A stretch of DNA of 64,000 nucleotides from Amycolatopsis benzoatilytica AK 16/65 (GCF_000383915.1 NZ_KB912942.1:7747279-7811278), one strand, 5' to 3'. Numbered from the stretch's first letter, positions 34,998-44,853 are shown. Numbers and translations are program-made. Notes: a model not told the origin generated them from the sequence alone.

Positions 34998-36359
34998 GTG
35001 GTGAAGAAGACCGGCACCGTTCACCGGTGCGCCGAATGCGGGTACGAGACGGCCAAGTGGGTCGGCCGCTGCCCGGAATGCCAGGCATGGGGCACGCTCG
35101 AGGAGCGCGGTTCCGCCAAGCCGGCGATCGCCCGGGTGGCGGCCGGTGCGCCGAGCGCGCCCGCCCGTCCGATCGCCGAGGTCGACGTCGAGGCGGCCAG
35201 GGCGAAGGCCACCGGCGTGTCCGAACTGGACCGGGTGCTCGGCGGCGGGCTGGTGCCTGGCGCGGTGGTGCTGCTGGCCGGCGAGCCGGGCGTCGGCAAG
35301 TCCACGCTGCTGCTCGAAGTCGCGTACCAATGGGCTGCCACCGCTGGACGTTCGCTGTACGTGACGGGTGAGGAATCGGCGGGCCAGGTTCGGCTGCGCG
35401 CCGAGCGCACCGGCAACGTGCACGGTGAAATGTTCCTCGCCGCGGAGAGCGATCTGTCCGCGATCCTCGGCCACGTCGACGCGGTCAAGCCGGGGGTGCT
35501 GATCGTCGATTCAGTGCAGACCATGGCATCTCCGCAGGCAGAGGGTGCGCCGGGCGGTGTCACCCAGGTTCGCGCGGTCACCGCCGGGCTGGTGGCGCTC
35601 GCCAAGGAACGCGGGCTGCCGGTGGTTCTCGTGGGACATGTCACGAAAGACGGCTCGGTCGCCGGTCCGCGGGTGCTCGAGCACCTGGTGGACGTGGTGC
35701 TTCAGTTCGAGGGAGACAAGCACTCCACGCTGCGGATGGTGCGCGGCATCAAGAACCGGTTCGGCGCGGCCGACGAGATCGGCTGCTTCGAGCTGACCGA
35801 AGGGGGCATCGTCGGGGTCCCGGATCCGTCCGGGCTGTTCCTCAGCCGTACCGCGGAGCCGGTACCGGGCACCGCGGTCACTGTCGCGATGGAGGGCAAA
35901 CGGCCGCTGCTGGGCGAGGTACAGGCCCTGGTGTCGAGCAGCGGGATGCCCCAGCCGCGACGCGCCGTGAGCGGCCTCGATTCCGCGCGCGTCGCCATGG
36001 TGCTGGCCGTGATGGAGAAGCGCGGCCGGATGAAGCTGGGCGACAAGGACGTGTACGTCGCCACCGTCGGCGGCATGAAGATCACCGAACCGGCCATCGA
36101 CCTGGCGCTGGTCCTCGCGCTGACCTCATCGCTGCACGACGTGGCGCTGTCGCCGCGCCTGGTCGCGGTCGGCGAAGTCGGGCTGGCCGGGGAGGTCCGG
36201 CGCGTGCCGAACGTCGCGCGCCGGCTGGCCGAGGCGGCCCGGCTCGGGTTCACGCACGCACTGGTGCCGCCTGATTCGGGCAAGCTCCCGGACGGGATCC
36301 GGGTGCTGGAAGTACCGGACGTGGCGAGTGCGTTGAACGCGGCCAATCACGCACAGTGA
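34998..36359 (+). CDS. radA: DNA repair protein RadA
   Basis: The 453-residue RecA-like ATPase promotes branch migration in recombination. Residues 11-28 form a C4 zinc finger (C11, C14, C25, C28). Walker A is GEPGVGKST near residue 96. The RadA-specific KNRFGAADE motif and a C-terminal Lon-like domain (KDVYVATVGGMKI...VAVGEVGLAGEVRRV) follow. GTG start at 34998. In mycobacteria disA follows directly; here the next gene is an unrelated membrane protein on the other strand. Confidence 0.96.
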   Translation: MVKKTGTVHRCAECGYETAKWVGRCPECQAWGTLEERGSAKPAIARVAAGAPSAPARPIAEVDVEAARAKATGVSELDRVLGGGLVPGAVVLLAGEPGVGKSTLLLEVAYQWAATAGRSLYVTGEESAGQVRLRAERTGNVHGEMFLAAESDLSAILGHVDAVKPGVLIVDSVQTMASPQAEGAPGGVTQVRAVTAGLVALAKERGLPVVLVGHVTKDGSVAGPRVLEHLVDVVLQFEGDKHSTLRMVRGIKNRFGAADEIGCFELTEGGIVGVPDPSGLFLSRTAEPVPGTAVTVAMEGKRPLLGEVQALVSSSGMPQPRRAVSGLDSARVAMVLAVMEKRGRMKLGDKDVYVATVGGMKITEPAIDLALVLALTSSLHDVALSPRLVAVGEVGLAGEVRRVPNVARRLAEAARLGFTHALVPPDSGKLPDGIRVLEVPDVASALNAANHAQ

Positions 36360-36562
36360 CCGGCCGCGTCCGGTGGCTGCCCGGCCGAATCCGGAGGCGG
36401 GCGGATCCCTTCCCTGCACCAGCGCGGTCCGCAGTCCCGGCGATGCTCGGCGGGGCGACGGTGGACCCGCCGCCCGGGTCGGGGAAGGGATAGGCGAACT
36501 GCCCGCCCGGCGCGGACCGGGTCACCTGCATGCCCGTTGTTGCCCGCAGGTCCGGGCAGCGT

Positions 36563-37096
36563 TCACCAAATCGGGTGGTCGCTGAATTTCTCCAGGGTGC
36601 GCACCGACGGCCGCACGTACCAGAGCCCGGCGGCGTACCCGATCAGGCCGATCGCGAAGTTGGCGAACGTCGCCAGCAGTTCGGTGAAGCCGAACCGGGC
36701 GTGGCTGGACCAGAGATCGACCAGCGCGGACGTTGTCAGCGCCAGCAGGCAGCTGACCGACAAAGCGGTGAAGCACCAGGCGAGTGCGGTGCGGGTGCTG
36801 CGTGCGCGGGCGATCACCAGGTAATCGCCCTGGAGGCAGCGCCGCGCGGACAACACCACGACGGCGGTGCCGAGCACGCACATCGTGGGCAGCAGCAGCA
36901 TGGCCGTGCCGAGCGGCGAGCGCGGCAGGCTTCGCCCGTGCAGCGTGCTGTTGATGAATGCGGTGAGCGCGAGAACGAGCAGTGTGCCGATCGCCAGCGA
37001 AACCCCGGTGACCACGGTGCCGAGGCGGAACCGGGCGGCGAACAGCGGCGGCAGCGGAGCGTACTCCGCGGCTTGCTGCCCGTAGTAGTGCTTCAC
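36563..37096 (-). CDS. four-helix membrane protein of unknown function
   Basis: I do not recognise a family for this 177-residue protein. Hydrophobic segments lie near residues 28-48, 62-82, 103-122 and 138-158. The N-terminus is short and tyrosine-rich (MKHYYGQQAAEYAPLPP). The ATG at 37096 follows GGAGGTG. It is convergent with radA. The 203-base gap (36360-36562) contains no further gene that I can support. Confidence 0.7.
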   Translation of the reverse strand: MKHYYGQQAAEYAPLPPLFAARFRLGTVVTGVSLAIGTLLVLALTAFINSTLHGRSLPRSPLGTAMLLLPTMCVLGTAVVVLSARRCLQGDYLVIARARSTRTALAWCFTALSVSCLLALTTSALVDLWSSHARFGFTELLATFANFAIGLIGYAAGLWYVRPSVRTLEKFSDHPIW

Positions 37097-37234
37097 CCGT
37101 CACCTCCGCGCCGCAACCCGAAATGAACGTGCAAATGCTCGTGAAGGCCACCTTAACGGAAGGTATTTCCGCCAAGGAGGTCTTCCCGGCACTTGTCACC
37201 AAGGCGTGCTAACGCTGGGCACGTCTGGGGCAAG

Positions 37235-37287
37235 TCCGTGAAGGGCCCCTTGAGGGAATCTGAGTCCCTCAAGGGGCCCTTCACGGA
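37235..37287. repeat. dispersed palindromic repeat, copy 2 (perfect hairpin)
   Basis: Perfect 23-base arms (37235-37257 and 37265-37287) start with TCCGTGAAGGGCCCCTTGAG and surround a 7-base loop. This is the cleanest of the three copies. It lies 37 bases downstream of the stop of the trehalose-phosphatase/trehalase gene, so it is well placed as a terminator for that gene. Confidence 0.85.
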
Positions 37288-37324
37288 ATCCGCACCGGGG
37301 CGCGAACGGGGGCGCGGGCGGTGG

Positions 37325-39862
37325 CTACGACTTTTCGGCCAGCAGGTTCGCGCACCGGATCAGGCCGATGTGCGAGTACGCCTGCGGGTGGTTGCCCAGC
37401 GAACGCTCCGCGACCGGGTCGAACTGCTCAGGCAGCAGACCGGTCGGGCCAGCCGCGTCGACGATCTGCGTGAACAGCTCCTCGGCCTCGTTGCGCCGCC
37501 CGGTGCACAGGTACGCCTCGATCAGCCAGGCCGCGCAGATGTGGAAGCCGCCCTCGCCGCCGGGCAGCCCGTCGTCCCGCCGGTAGCGGTAGACGGTGGA
37601 CCCGCTGCGCAGCTCGGCCTCGATCGCCGTCACGGTCTTCTGGAACCGCTCGTCCGTCGGGTCGATGAGCCCGGTGAGACCCACGAACAGGGACGCGGCG
37701 TCGAGGTCGGTGCCGTCGTAGGCGGTGGTGAACGCCTGGACCTCTTCGTTCCAGCCGTGCTCCAGCACGTCGGCCTTGATCTGGTCGCGCAGCTTCGGCC
37801 AGGCGCCGGGCACGTCGCGGCCGTACTCGTCGCCGAGCCGCACCGCGCGGTCGATGGTCACCCAGCACATCACCCGCGAGTACACCCGGTGCCGCGGCAC
37901 GTGCCGCTCTTCCCAGATGCCGTGGTCCGGCTCGTTCCAGCGCCGGGTGACCGCCTCGGCCATCGCCCGGACCATCTGCCAGTCCTCGTGGCGCAGTTCT
38001 CCGCGGACCTCGGCCAGCGTGGCGACCAGCTCCACCACCGGGCCGAACACGTCGAGCTGCACCTGGTGGTTGGCCAGGTTGCCGACCCGCACCGGGCGCG
38101 AACCGGCATACCCGGGCAGCGATTCGATCACCGCTTCCGCGCCGATGACCGTGCCGGCCAGCGTGTACAGCGGGTGCAGCCGCTCCGGGCCGGCCAGCGT
38201 GGCCAGCACGCCGTGCAGCCACCGCAGGTAGCCCTCGGCCTCCTCGTGCGAGCCGAGGTGCACCAGTTCGCGCACGGTCATCGCGGCGTCGCGGATCCAG
38301 CAGTAGCGGTAGTCCCAGTTGCGGACCCCGCCGATCTCCTCGGGCAGCGAGGAGGTCGCCGCGGCGAGCACGCCGCCGGTGTCGGTGTTGACCAGCCCTC
38401 GCAGGGTCAGCGCGGAACGGCGCACCAGTTCGGCTTGCACGGTGGGCAGCTTCAGCTTCGAGGCCCAGTCGCTCCAGTACCGCCCCGCTCGGTCCCGGCG
38501 GTCCACTTCGGTCAGTTCGTGCTCGCCGAGATCCGTCGTGCCGCACCGCAGTTCGAGCGCCACCGGGGCGTCCGGCGTCGGCTGCACGAGCGCGGTCGCG
38601 GTGTCGTGCAGACCGTCCGAGGTGATCGTCCATTCGACGCCGGGCGCGTGGAGCACGAACGGCTCCGCGGTGCCCAGCACCCGCAGCCCGTCCGGCTCGG
38701 CGACCAGCTTCACCGGGACACCGCCGAATTCGGGACGCGGCGCGAACACGACCTGCGCCACCGCCTCACCGGAGATGACCCGCACGAGGTCGGTGCGGTG
38801 CGCCGGGCTCTCCGGCTCCAGGTAGTCCGTGACGAGCAACCGGGACCAGCGGGTCTCGACCGTCATCGTGTTCGGCAGGTACCGCTGGCCCAGCGGCAGG
38901 CCGTTGCGGTGCGGTTTGATCGAGAAGTGCCCAGCCCCGGGCCCGCCGAGCAGGTCGGCGAACACCGCGGGAGCGTCCGGGCCGGGATGACACAGCCAGG
39001 TCAGCTTCGCGTCCGGCGTCACCAGCGCCACCGAGCGCTCGTTCGCCAGCATCGACAGCCGCTCGATCGGCGGCGCGGACTCGCCGTAAAGCCAGTTGCG
39101 CCGCTCTTCCAGCAGGAACGCGAGCACCGTCGCGACGTCGAGGGTGTCCGGCACCCGGTACTCGGCGAGCGATTCGCCCTCGCCGACCTTGACGCCCAAG
39201 TCCGGCCCGGCAAGCCGGGCGAACGCCTTCTCGTCGGTGACGTCGTCGCCGATGAACACCGCGGCGGTGGCCCCGACCTGGTGGCGCAGGGTGTCCAGGG
39301 CGTTGCCCTTGTCCGTCTTCACGACCGCGAGCTCGACGACCTCCTTGCCGTCGGTGGTCGTGACCCCGTCCCACTTCGCCGGACCCTCGTGCACGGCCGC
39401 GAGCACCCGCCGCCCGGCGTTGTGCTCCGCGCGGCGCACGTGCACCGCGATGCTGGCCGGCTTGACCTCCAGCGACACCCCGGGCACGTCGAGCACCAGC
39501 TGCTCCAGCTCGTGCTCGATCCGCCGGTGCAACGCCTTCGCGCTCTCGTCCAGCGCGTGGATGAACCCGATGTCGAACTCGGAGCCGTGGCTGCCGACCA
39601 GATTCACCTCGGCCGGCAGCCGCGACAGAGTCGCCAGGTCGCGCAGGGCACGGCCGGAAATCACCGCGGTAGTGGTTTCGTGCAGGCCGGCGAGAGATCT
39701 GAGCGCGCCGACGGACTCGGGCAGCGGCCGAGCCTCGTCCGGGTTCGCGGTGATCGGGGCCAACGTGCCGTCGTAGTCGCAGGTGACCAGCAGTCGCGGG
39801 GTACGGGCGATCTGCACGATCGCGCGCCGTAGCTCCGCGGGCAACGCCTCGGCGGTCAACAC
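37325..39862 (-). CDS. otsB: fused trehalose-6-phosphate phosphatase and GH15 trehalase-like protein
   Basis: This 845-residue two-enzyme protein starts with a HAD-type trehalose-phosphatase in residues 1-260. D29 and D31 lie in CDYDGTLAP, and FIGDDVTDEKAF and GVKVGEG follow. Residues 270-845 form a glycoside hydrolase family 15 domain with GGVRNWDYRYCWIRDA and the catalytic-acid region GLLPEQFDP. The first domain makes trehalose from trehalose 6-phosphate. The second resembles actinobacterial GH15 trehalases, which hydrolyse trehalose to glucose. The two activities would oppose each other unless one is regulated. GTG start at 39862 after GAGGAG. It lies 37 bases downstream of otsA. Confidence 0.9.
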   Translation of the reverse strand: MLTAEALPAELRRAIVQIARTPRLLVTCDYDGTLAPITANPDEARPLPESVGALRSLAGLHETTTAVISGRALRDLATLSRLPAEVNLVGSHGSEFDIGFIHALDESAKALHRRIEHELEQLVLDVPGVSLEVKPASIAVHVRRAEHNAGRRVLAAVHEGPAKWDGVTTTDGKEVVELAVVKTDKGNALDTLRHQVGATAAVFIGDDVTDEKAFARLAGPDLGVKVGEGESLAEYRVPDTLDVATVLAFLLEERRNWLYGESAPPIERLSMLANERSVALVTPDAKLTWLCHPGPDAPAVFADLLGGPGAGHFSIKPHRNGLPLGQRYLPNTMTVETRWSRLLVTDYLEPESPAHRTDLVRVISGEAVAQVVFAPRPEFGGVPVKLVAEPDGLRVLGTAEPFVLHAPGVEWTITSDGLHDTATALVQPTPDAPVALELRCGTTDLGEHELTEVDRRDRAGRYWSDWASKLKLPTVQAELVRRSALTLRGLVNTDTGGVLAAATSSLPEEIGGVRNWDYRYCWIRDAAMTVRELVHLGSHEEAEGYLRWLHGVLATLAGPERLHPLYTLAGTVIGAEAVIESLPGYAGSRPVRVGNLANHQVQLDVFGPVVELVATLAEVRGELRHEDWQMVRAMAEAVTRRWNEPDHGIWEERHVPRHRVYSRVMCWVTIDRAVRLGDEYGRDVPGAWPKLRDQIKADVLEHGWNEEVQAFTTAYDGTDLDAASLFVGLTGLIDPTDERFQKTVTAIEAELRSGSTVYRYRRDDGLPGGEGGFHICAAWLIEAYLCTGRRNEAEELFTQIVDAAGPTGLLPEQFDPVAERSLGNHPQAYSHIGLIRCANLLAEKS

Positions 39863-39899
39863 TCCTCCTCAGGAGGTCCAGCGCGGTACGGGGGGAGGG

Positions 39900-41351
39900 T
39901 CAGTCGGCCGGTTCTGCGCCCAGCGCCTGCAGGAACGAGCGCGCCCACCGGTCGACGTCGTGGGTGAGGACCTGGCGACGCATGGCGCGCATCCTGCGTC
40001 GGCCCTCGGCGGGGTCGAGCGTAATGGCAGCCTCCAACGCGTTCTTCACCCCGTCCAGATCGTGCGGGTTGACGAGGAAGGCGCTGGTCAGCTCTGCCGC
40101 CGCGCCGGCGAACTCGCTCAGCACGAGCGCGCCGCCCAGGTCGGGGCGGCACGCGACGTACTCCTTGCAGACGAGGTTCATCCCGTCGCGCAGGGGAGTC
40201 ACCACCATGACATCCGCCGCGGAGAAGAACGCGGCCAGCTCGGTGCGGTTCACCGATTGGTGCAAATAGTGCACGACCGGGTGGCCGACCCGGGCGAACT
40301 CGCCGTTGATCCGGCCGACCATCTGCTCGATCTCGCCGCGCATCCGCTGGTAGTGCTCGACGCGTTCCCGGCTCGGGGTGGCCAGCTGGACGAACGCGAC
40401 GTCGGCGGGTTCGAGGCGGCCCTCGTGCAGCAGTTCGTGCAGTGCCTGCAGGCGCAGGTCGATGCCCTTGGTGTAGTCGAGCCGGTCGACGCCGAGCAGG
40501 ATCGTCTTCGGGTTGCCGAGGTCGCGGCGGATTTCCTTGGCCCGCTCGACCACGCCCTTGCTGCGGGCGAGCGTGTCGAGGCCGGCCGCGTCGATGGAGA
40601 TCGGGAAAGCGCCGACCCGCACCGTGCGGTCGCCGACCTGCACCATGCCCGGCCGGGACCGGACGCCGACCGCGCCGCGGGTCGGCTCGAGGCCGACCAG
40701 CTGGCGGGCCAGCCAGAGGAAGTTCTGCGCGCCGCCGGGACGGTGGAAGCCGATCAGATCGGCGCCGATCAGGCCGCGCACGATCTCCGCCCGCCAGGGC
40801 ATCTGCATGAACAGCTCGACCGGCGGGAACGGGATGTGCAGGAAGAAGCCGATCCGCAGGTCCGGCCGCAGTTCGCGGAGCATTCGCGGTACCAGCTGCA
40901 GCTGGTAGTCCTGGATCCAGACGGTCGCGCCGTGCGCCGCGACGGCCGCGCTGGCTTCGGCGAACCGGCGGTTGACCTTCACGTAGCTGTCCCACCAGGA
41001 CCGGTCGAAGGCGGGCCGGGCGACGACGTCGTGGTAGAGCGGCCACAGGGTGGCGTTGGAGAAGCCCTCGTAGTAGTCGCGGACCTCGGCCGAAGTGAGC
41101 GAGACCGGGTGCAGGACCAGCCCGTCGTCGTCGAACTCGTCCACCTCGACGTCCGGTACGCCCGGCCAGCCGACCCAGGCGCCCTTGCGGGACCTCAAGA
41201 ACGGTTCGAGTGCCGAAACCAGCCCGCCCGGGCTGGCGGTCCAGCGCTGTCCGCCGTCCGAGGTGCGTTCCAGGTCGACCGGCAGCCGGTTGGCCACCAC
41301 GACGAAGTCCGCGGACGGTGCGCTTTTCCGCTCGGCGATCACGTCAGTCAC
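39900..41351 (-). CDS. otsA: trehalose-6-phosphate synthase
   Basis: This 483-residue GT20 glycosyltransferase makes trehalose 6-phosphate from a nucleotide-glucose donor and glucose 6-phosphate. Family motifs are [13 protein letters not shown] at the N-terminus, [22 protein letters not shown] and [14 protein letters not shown] at 41351 is chosen because GAGGGAG lies upstream and the N-terminus then matches the family; the frame stays open far upstream without coding sequence. Together with the downstream phosphatase fusion it gives the OtsAB route. Confidence 0.95.
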   Translation of the reverse strand: MTDVIAERKSAPSADFVVVANRLPVDLERTSDGGQRWTASPGGLVSALEPFLRSRKGAWVGWPGVPDVEVDEFDDDGLVLHPVSLTSAEVRDYYEGFSNATLWPLYHDVVARPAFDRSWWDSYVKVNRRFAEASAAVAAHGATVWIQDYQLQLVPRMLRELRPDLRIGFFLHIPFPPVELFMQMPWRAEIVRGLIGADLIGFHRPGGAQNFLWLARQLVGLEPTRGAVGVRSRPGMVQVGDRTVRVGAFPISIDAAGLDTLARSKGVVERAKEIRRDLGNPKTILLGVDRLDYTKGIDLRLQALHELLHEGRLEPADVAFVQLATPSRERVEHYQRMRGEIEQMVGRINGEFARVGHPVVHYLHQSVNRTELAAFFSAADVMVVTPLRDGMNLVCKEYVACRPDLGGALVLSEFAGAAAELTSAFLVNPHDLDGVKNALEAAITLDPAEGRRRMRAMRRQVLTHDVDRWARSFLQALGAEPAD

Positions 41352-41434
41352 TCCAGCTGCTCCCTCGTCATCGGCGGGTCGCGGCCCCACTGGAACCCTA
41401 GCGCGGCGGGAGCGGCCAGCCGGGGTGCAACTGG

Positions 41435-42940
41435 CTACTCCAGGCGTCGTTCGGTCGGCTCCATCGGCCCGGCGAGACGTGGTCCGGCGAGCCTGCGCTC
41501 GAGTCGGCCGAGTCCGGTCCGGACCGGCTGGGCGAGGTATTCGCCCAGTACGACGCCCGCGGCGAGGGCGAGCCCGATGGCGACCGCGGTCATCAGCGTG
41601 GCGATGTTGCCGCCTGGCGACACTGCCAATTGGTATAGACCACGATAGGTGGAGAGGCCGGGCAACAGGGGGGTGATCCCGGACACGGCGACCACGAGTG
41701 GAGTAACTTTCAGCCGCCGCGCCATGACCCCGCCGCAAAAACCCACGAGCGTCGCGGCGATCGCGGACGCGGTCACCGCGTCGACTTGGGCCAGCACGAC
41801 CGCGCCGTAGACGAGCGCCCCGATCGCGCCGGCCGCGGTGGCGACCAGCATCGCGCGCATCGTCGAGTACGAGGCGAGCGCGAAGCAGGCGGCCGCGCCC
41901 GCCCCGCCGATGACGATCACCGGCAGGTGCTGCGCGGTCGAGACGGGCACTTCCGGCAGCGGCGTGCGCGGCAGGCGGAGCATCACCGCGATCCGCAGCG
42001 CGAGGACCACGCCAGTGATCAGCCCGGCACTCATCAACGCGGTTTCCATCGATCGCCCGGCCGCGGTCACGTAATACCCGGTGATCGCGTCCTGGACCGC
42101 GGAGACGGTGGAAAGCCCGGACAGCAGCACGGTGACCGCCGCGGCGACCACGAGGGTCGGCTGAGGAGTGGTGAGGATGTTGCTGCTGACGATCGCCATC
42201 GCGGACAGCGTCGCGAACAGCCCGCCGACCACCTGCTGGAAGAAGAACGGCAGATGGAACCGGTTGAGCAGCCGGCCGATCCGGTCGGTCGCCGCGGTGA
42301 TGATCATGGCGACGACCGCGATGTCCAGCCCGCCGCCGAGAAGCAAGGTGATGAACCCGGCGAGTCCGCCCCAAGCCGCGGTGGCGGTCCAGCGCGCGTA
42401 CGGGTGCGGTGCGGAGGTGATGTGGTCCAGTTCGGTGACCGCTTCCTCGGCCCCGGTGCGGCCGCGGACGATCTGCCGCACGAGAGCTTCGGTCTCGGTC
42501 AGCCGCGTGTAGTCGAGGCTGCGCGACCGCACGACCCGCAACGCGGTGACCGGTGCGAGGTCGGTGCCCCGGTGACAGGTAACGGTGATCGACGTGAAGA
42601 TGACGTCGACCTCGCAGTGCGGCAGCCCGAGGGCGGAAGTGAGCGCGAGGATGGTCGCGGTGACGTCGGAAGCGCCGGCCCCGCTGGCCATCTGGACCTC
42701 GCCGATCCGCAAGGTGAGATCGAGAACGAAGTTGACGGTCGCGTCGTCCGGCGGCTTGGGACCGAGCGCCTCCTCCGCCTCGACCGCCGGCTGCTGCGCC
42801 GTCGGCGCCTCGAGAATGTGCCACGCGCGGCGGCGCAGCAGGTTCGGCCGATGACGCTGGCTCGAACGCGCGTCCGGGGACTCGAGAATCGGCCACCGTC
42901 TCCGGTGCCCGCCCTGGCCGGCACGCTCGTTGATCTTCAT
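41435..42940 (-). CDS. ThrE-type threonine/serine exporter
   Basis: This 501-residue membrane protein belongs to the ThrE (DUF1212) family. Residues 75-250 form the conserved soluble domain ([23 protein letters not shown]...[15 protein letters not shown]). About ten membrane helices follow. The C-terminal half carries [34 protein letters not shown], typical of the second (DUF3815-like) half. It probably exports threonine or serine, or another small metabolite. The ATG at 42940 follows GGAGGTGG. It is a monocistronic unit. Confidence 0.85.
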   Translation of the reverse strand: MKINERAGQGGHRRRWPILESPDARSSQRHRPNLLRRRAWHILEAPTAQQPAVEAEEALGPKPPDDATVNFVLDLTLRIGEVQMASGAGASDVTATILALTSALGLPHCEVDVIFTSITVTCHRGTDLAPVTALRVVRSRSLDYTRLTETEALVRQIVRGRTGAEEAVTELDHITSAPHPYARWTATAAWGGLAGFITLLLGGGLDIAVVAMIITAATDRIGRLLNRFHLPFFFQQVVGGLFATLSAMAIVSSNILTTPQPTLVVAAAVTVLLSGLSTVSAVQDAITGYYVTAAGRSMETALMSAGLITGVVLALRIAVMLRLPRTPLPEVPVSTAQHLPVIVIGGAGAAACFALASYSTMRAMLVATAAGAIGALVYGAVVLAQVDAVTASAIAATLVGFCGGVMARRLKVTPLVVAVSGITPLLPGLSTYRGLYQLAVSPGGNIATLMTAVAIGLALAAGVVLGEYLAQPVRTGLGRLERRLAGPRLAGPMEPTERRLE

Positions 42941-43220
42941 GGTCGATCCCCACCTCCTCGCTCGTACTCGCACATTCCCGGGGAGCATCGGCGGCGCTGG
43001 CCCGGCTGTTGCAGTGGCGTCCGACACAGTCGAACACGATCGTGCCGGATGCCCGCGGATCGCGCTGCTTTGCGCGGCTGACCTGCGGGTTGCCGTCCGG
43101 CGCTCAAGTGCCTCGGAGATGCCCGCAGCCCCCTCCAGGGTGCGCCCGGAGGGCACCGGGCGGCGAAGGCGGGGCGGGAGTGGGCGGATATACTGCGCGT
43201 CGCCCGTGTTGTTGGGGTGC

Positions 43221-43296
43221 GCCGGTATAGCTCAGTTGGTAGAGCATCTGTCTTGTAAACAGAAGGTCAGGGGTTCGAACCCCCTTGCCGGCTCCA
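43221..43296 (+). tRNA. tRNA-Thr (anticodon UGU)
   Basis: A complete cloverleaf is visible. The acceptor stem GCCGGTA pairs with TGCCGGC (one T-G wobble). The D arm is TAGCTCAGTTGGTAGAGCA, and the anticodon arm is TCTGT-CTTGTAA-ACAGA with anticodon TGT. The T arm is AGGGGTTCGAACCCCT, and CCA is encoded. No integrase or duplicated 3' end is seen next to it. Confidence 0.97.
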
Positions 43297-43669
43297 TAAG
43301 CAGTCATCTCGTTGGCCAGCTGTTTCGCGCACAAGGCGTGGGCCGACTATTCCGGGCGGCCTTGCTGAGCTGATAGTGGTCCACAGTCTGGTCCACCATC
43401 GCTGCGCCATGAACCGTTGCGCAGCCAAATCCTGGGGCTGCTCGCCAGTGTCCGCGACAGCCAGTTTCGCGCGAACCAGTGCTCGAAGCTGTCTCAGGTG
43501 GTGCGCGCCGAACGGTCCGTTGGTCTGTCCGTGAAGGGCCCCTTCAGGGACTTGGATTCCCTCAAGGGGTCCTCTACGGACAGACCGGCACGCTGGCTGC
43601 CGGTCGCCCAGGCATCGCGACAGCACCAAGCGAGACATCTCAGGGGCCGGAACAGGCTCGGCTAGGACT
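43297..43669. other. gap of 373 bases after tRNA-Thr
   Basis: No gene can be supported here. It contains a direct repeat TGGTCCAC (43377-43384 and 43389-43396) and the third copy of the dispersed palindrome (43524-43584). An open frame on the minus strand crosses it but shows no domain and runs into the tRNA. Confidence 0.6.
43524..43584. repeat. dispersed palindromic repeat, copy 3 (diverged)
   Basis: Arms 43524-43550 and 43558-43584 contain CTGTCCGTGAAGGGCCCC and its imperfect complement. The 7-base loop is CTTGGAT, as in copy 1. A few mismatches show it is older or mutated. It lies downstream of the tRNA gene and at the 3' side of the convergent small gene at 43670. Confidence 0.75.
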
Positions 43670-43948
43670 TCAGGCAGCCGACTGCGGCAGATCCGCCGCG
43701 GGCAGGTTGATCGCTGCGAGCCCGGCGGCGGTCAGGAGGGCCGGGACTCGCTCGCCGCGGCGGCCGCTGCGTTGGGGGACGACCAGGGCCAGCCGCGCGA
43801 GGCGGTGGGCGGTGAACTGGTCGCAGCAGGGCACGCCGTCGATGTAGAGATCCGGTTCGCAGCTGCAGGTCATCTCGGCGCGGCCATGGGCGACGGCGGT
43901 GAGGGTGGCTCGTTCGCGGTGGTTCAGCGGAAGGATTTGGGCCGACAT
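43670..43948 (-). CDS. small conserved-type hypothetical protein with CxC...CC motif
   Basis: This is a 92-residue protein. The central part reads AEMTCSCEPDLYIDGVPCCDQFTAHRLA, with four cysteines (C-x-C and C-C), suggesting a metal site or disulfides. I recall similar small proteins scattered in actinomycetes but no function. The ATG at 43948 follows GAGGCAG; an upstream in-frame start adds 22 residues with no good ribosome site. Confidence 0.65.
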   Translation of the reverse strand: MSAQILPLNHRERATLTAVAHGRAEMTCSCEPDLYIDGVPCCDQFTAHRLARLALVVPQRSGRRGERVPALLTAAGLAAINLPAADLPQSAA

Positions 43949-44138
43949 GACTGCCTCGCGGGTTCTGGTTCGCTCAGTGCTGCCCACTACTGTCCGAGAT
44001 CCATCTGGTCCCAACCAGGGCCAGTTTCACGCCCATTTATCGGTACCAGTTGGCAGACGAACCGGAACTGTCAGGGGGTTGCCGTTGATCACGGCCGGCG
44101 AGTTGAAAAGTCCCGTACTTCTCCCTTCGCGGTTTCCC

Positions 44139-44807
44139 TCAGCTGCCGACCCGCTCCTTCAACGCTCGCCGGCACAACGCATCCGCTCGTCGGGTCGTCT
44201 CGGGTTGCCGGTATTTCCGCGCCAGGGCCAGAACTGCGTCGCTGGCCTCCGCCAACCCGATCCGATGCCCTGCCGACACGAACACCGGCTTCACCTTCGG
44301 CTGTGTCCGCAGCGCGCGGCCGACCACCTCTGTCCCGTCCAGCAGCGGGGACCAGTCGCCACGGTCCGGACCGGGTTCGGCGTGCGCGTAGACGAACGGC
44401 GACTTGGCGACTCCGGCGGTGCGCAGGCCGGTCAGGACGCCCAGGTGGCTGGCCAACCCGAGGCGGCGCGGGTGCGCCACGCCATAGCCGTCGCAGAGGA
44501 CCAGGTCTGGCCGGTGGCGGAGAGCGGCCAACGCGTCCAGCGCGGGCGGGAGTTCGCGGAAGGCGAGAAGTCCGGGCACGTACGGGAAGCTGACTGGGCC
44601 GGTCGCGGTGGCCTCTTCGACGGTTTCCTGTGACGTGAAGTCGACGAGTACGGCTGCCGCGACGACGACGTCGTGTTCGTCGTCGTACGCGACGTCGACA
44701 CCGGCCACCAACGCGCCGTCGCCGATGCCTGGGCCGGTCGGGTCAACCAGCGGGCGAAGGCGTTCTTGTTCGGCGACGGCGTCGGCTTCGGCGGTGGGCC
44801 GGGTCAT
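44139..44807 (-). CDS. nfi: endonuclease V
   Basis: This 222-residue repair nuclease cuts DNA near deaminated bases, mainly hypoxanthine. The acidic active site is visible: the aspartate in LVAGVDVAYDDE, the glutamate in YVPGLLAFRELPP, and the aspartate in DLVLCDGYGVAHPRR. The lysine/histidine region FVSAGHRIGLAEA also matches the family. The ATG at 44807 gives normal length; the in-frame codons upstream would add a proline-rich stretch with no homology. It is a single gene. Confidence 0.93.
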   Translation of the reverse strand: MTRPTAEADAVAEQERLRPLVDPTGPGIGDGALVAGVDVAYDDEHDVVVAAAVLVDFTSQETVEEATATGPVSFPYVPGLLAFRELPPALDALAALRHRPDLVLCDGYGVAHPRRLGLASHLGVLTGLRTAGVAKSPFVYAHAEPGPDRGDWSPLLDGTEVVGRALRTQPKVKPVFVSAGHRIGLAEASDAVLALARKYRQPETTRRADALCRRALKERVGS

Positions 44808-44853
44808 GGTTCCTCTTGGCGGTGGGGAGACTTCTCCGCCGCAGAGTAGAGGG

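Noticed and set aside
36563..37096. Displaced or degenerate disA after radA
   Set aside because: The protein has four membrane helices and none of the DisA motifs (DGA, RHR).
37193..39832. Very long open frame on the plus strand opposite the trehalose gene
   Set aside because: Its composition (Arg, Gly, Gln, His-rich, no domains) is that of an antisense shadow in GC-rich DNA. The minus strand encodes two clear enzyme domains.
42941..43156. N-terminal extension of the ThrE-type exporter
   Set aside because: The open frame continues upstream, but a good ribosome site precedes the ATG at 42940 and the extension shows no family sequence.
43221..43400. tRNA-Thr as an integration site of a mobile element
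   Set aside because: No integrase, excisionase or second copy of the tRNA 3' end is visible; only a short TGGTCCAC direct repeat is present.
43267..43638. Integrase remnant on the minus strand downstream of the tRNA
   Set aside because: No tyrosine-recombinase motifs can be found in any frame, and the frame runs into the tRNA and a repeat.
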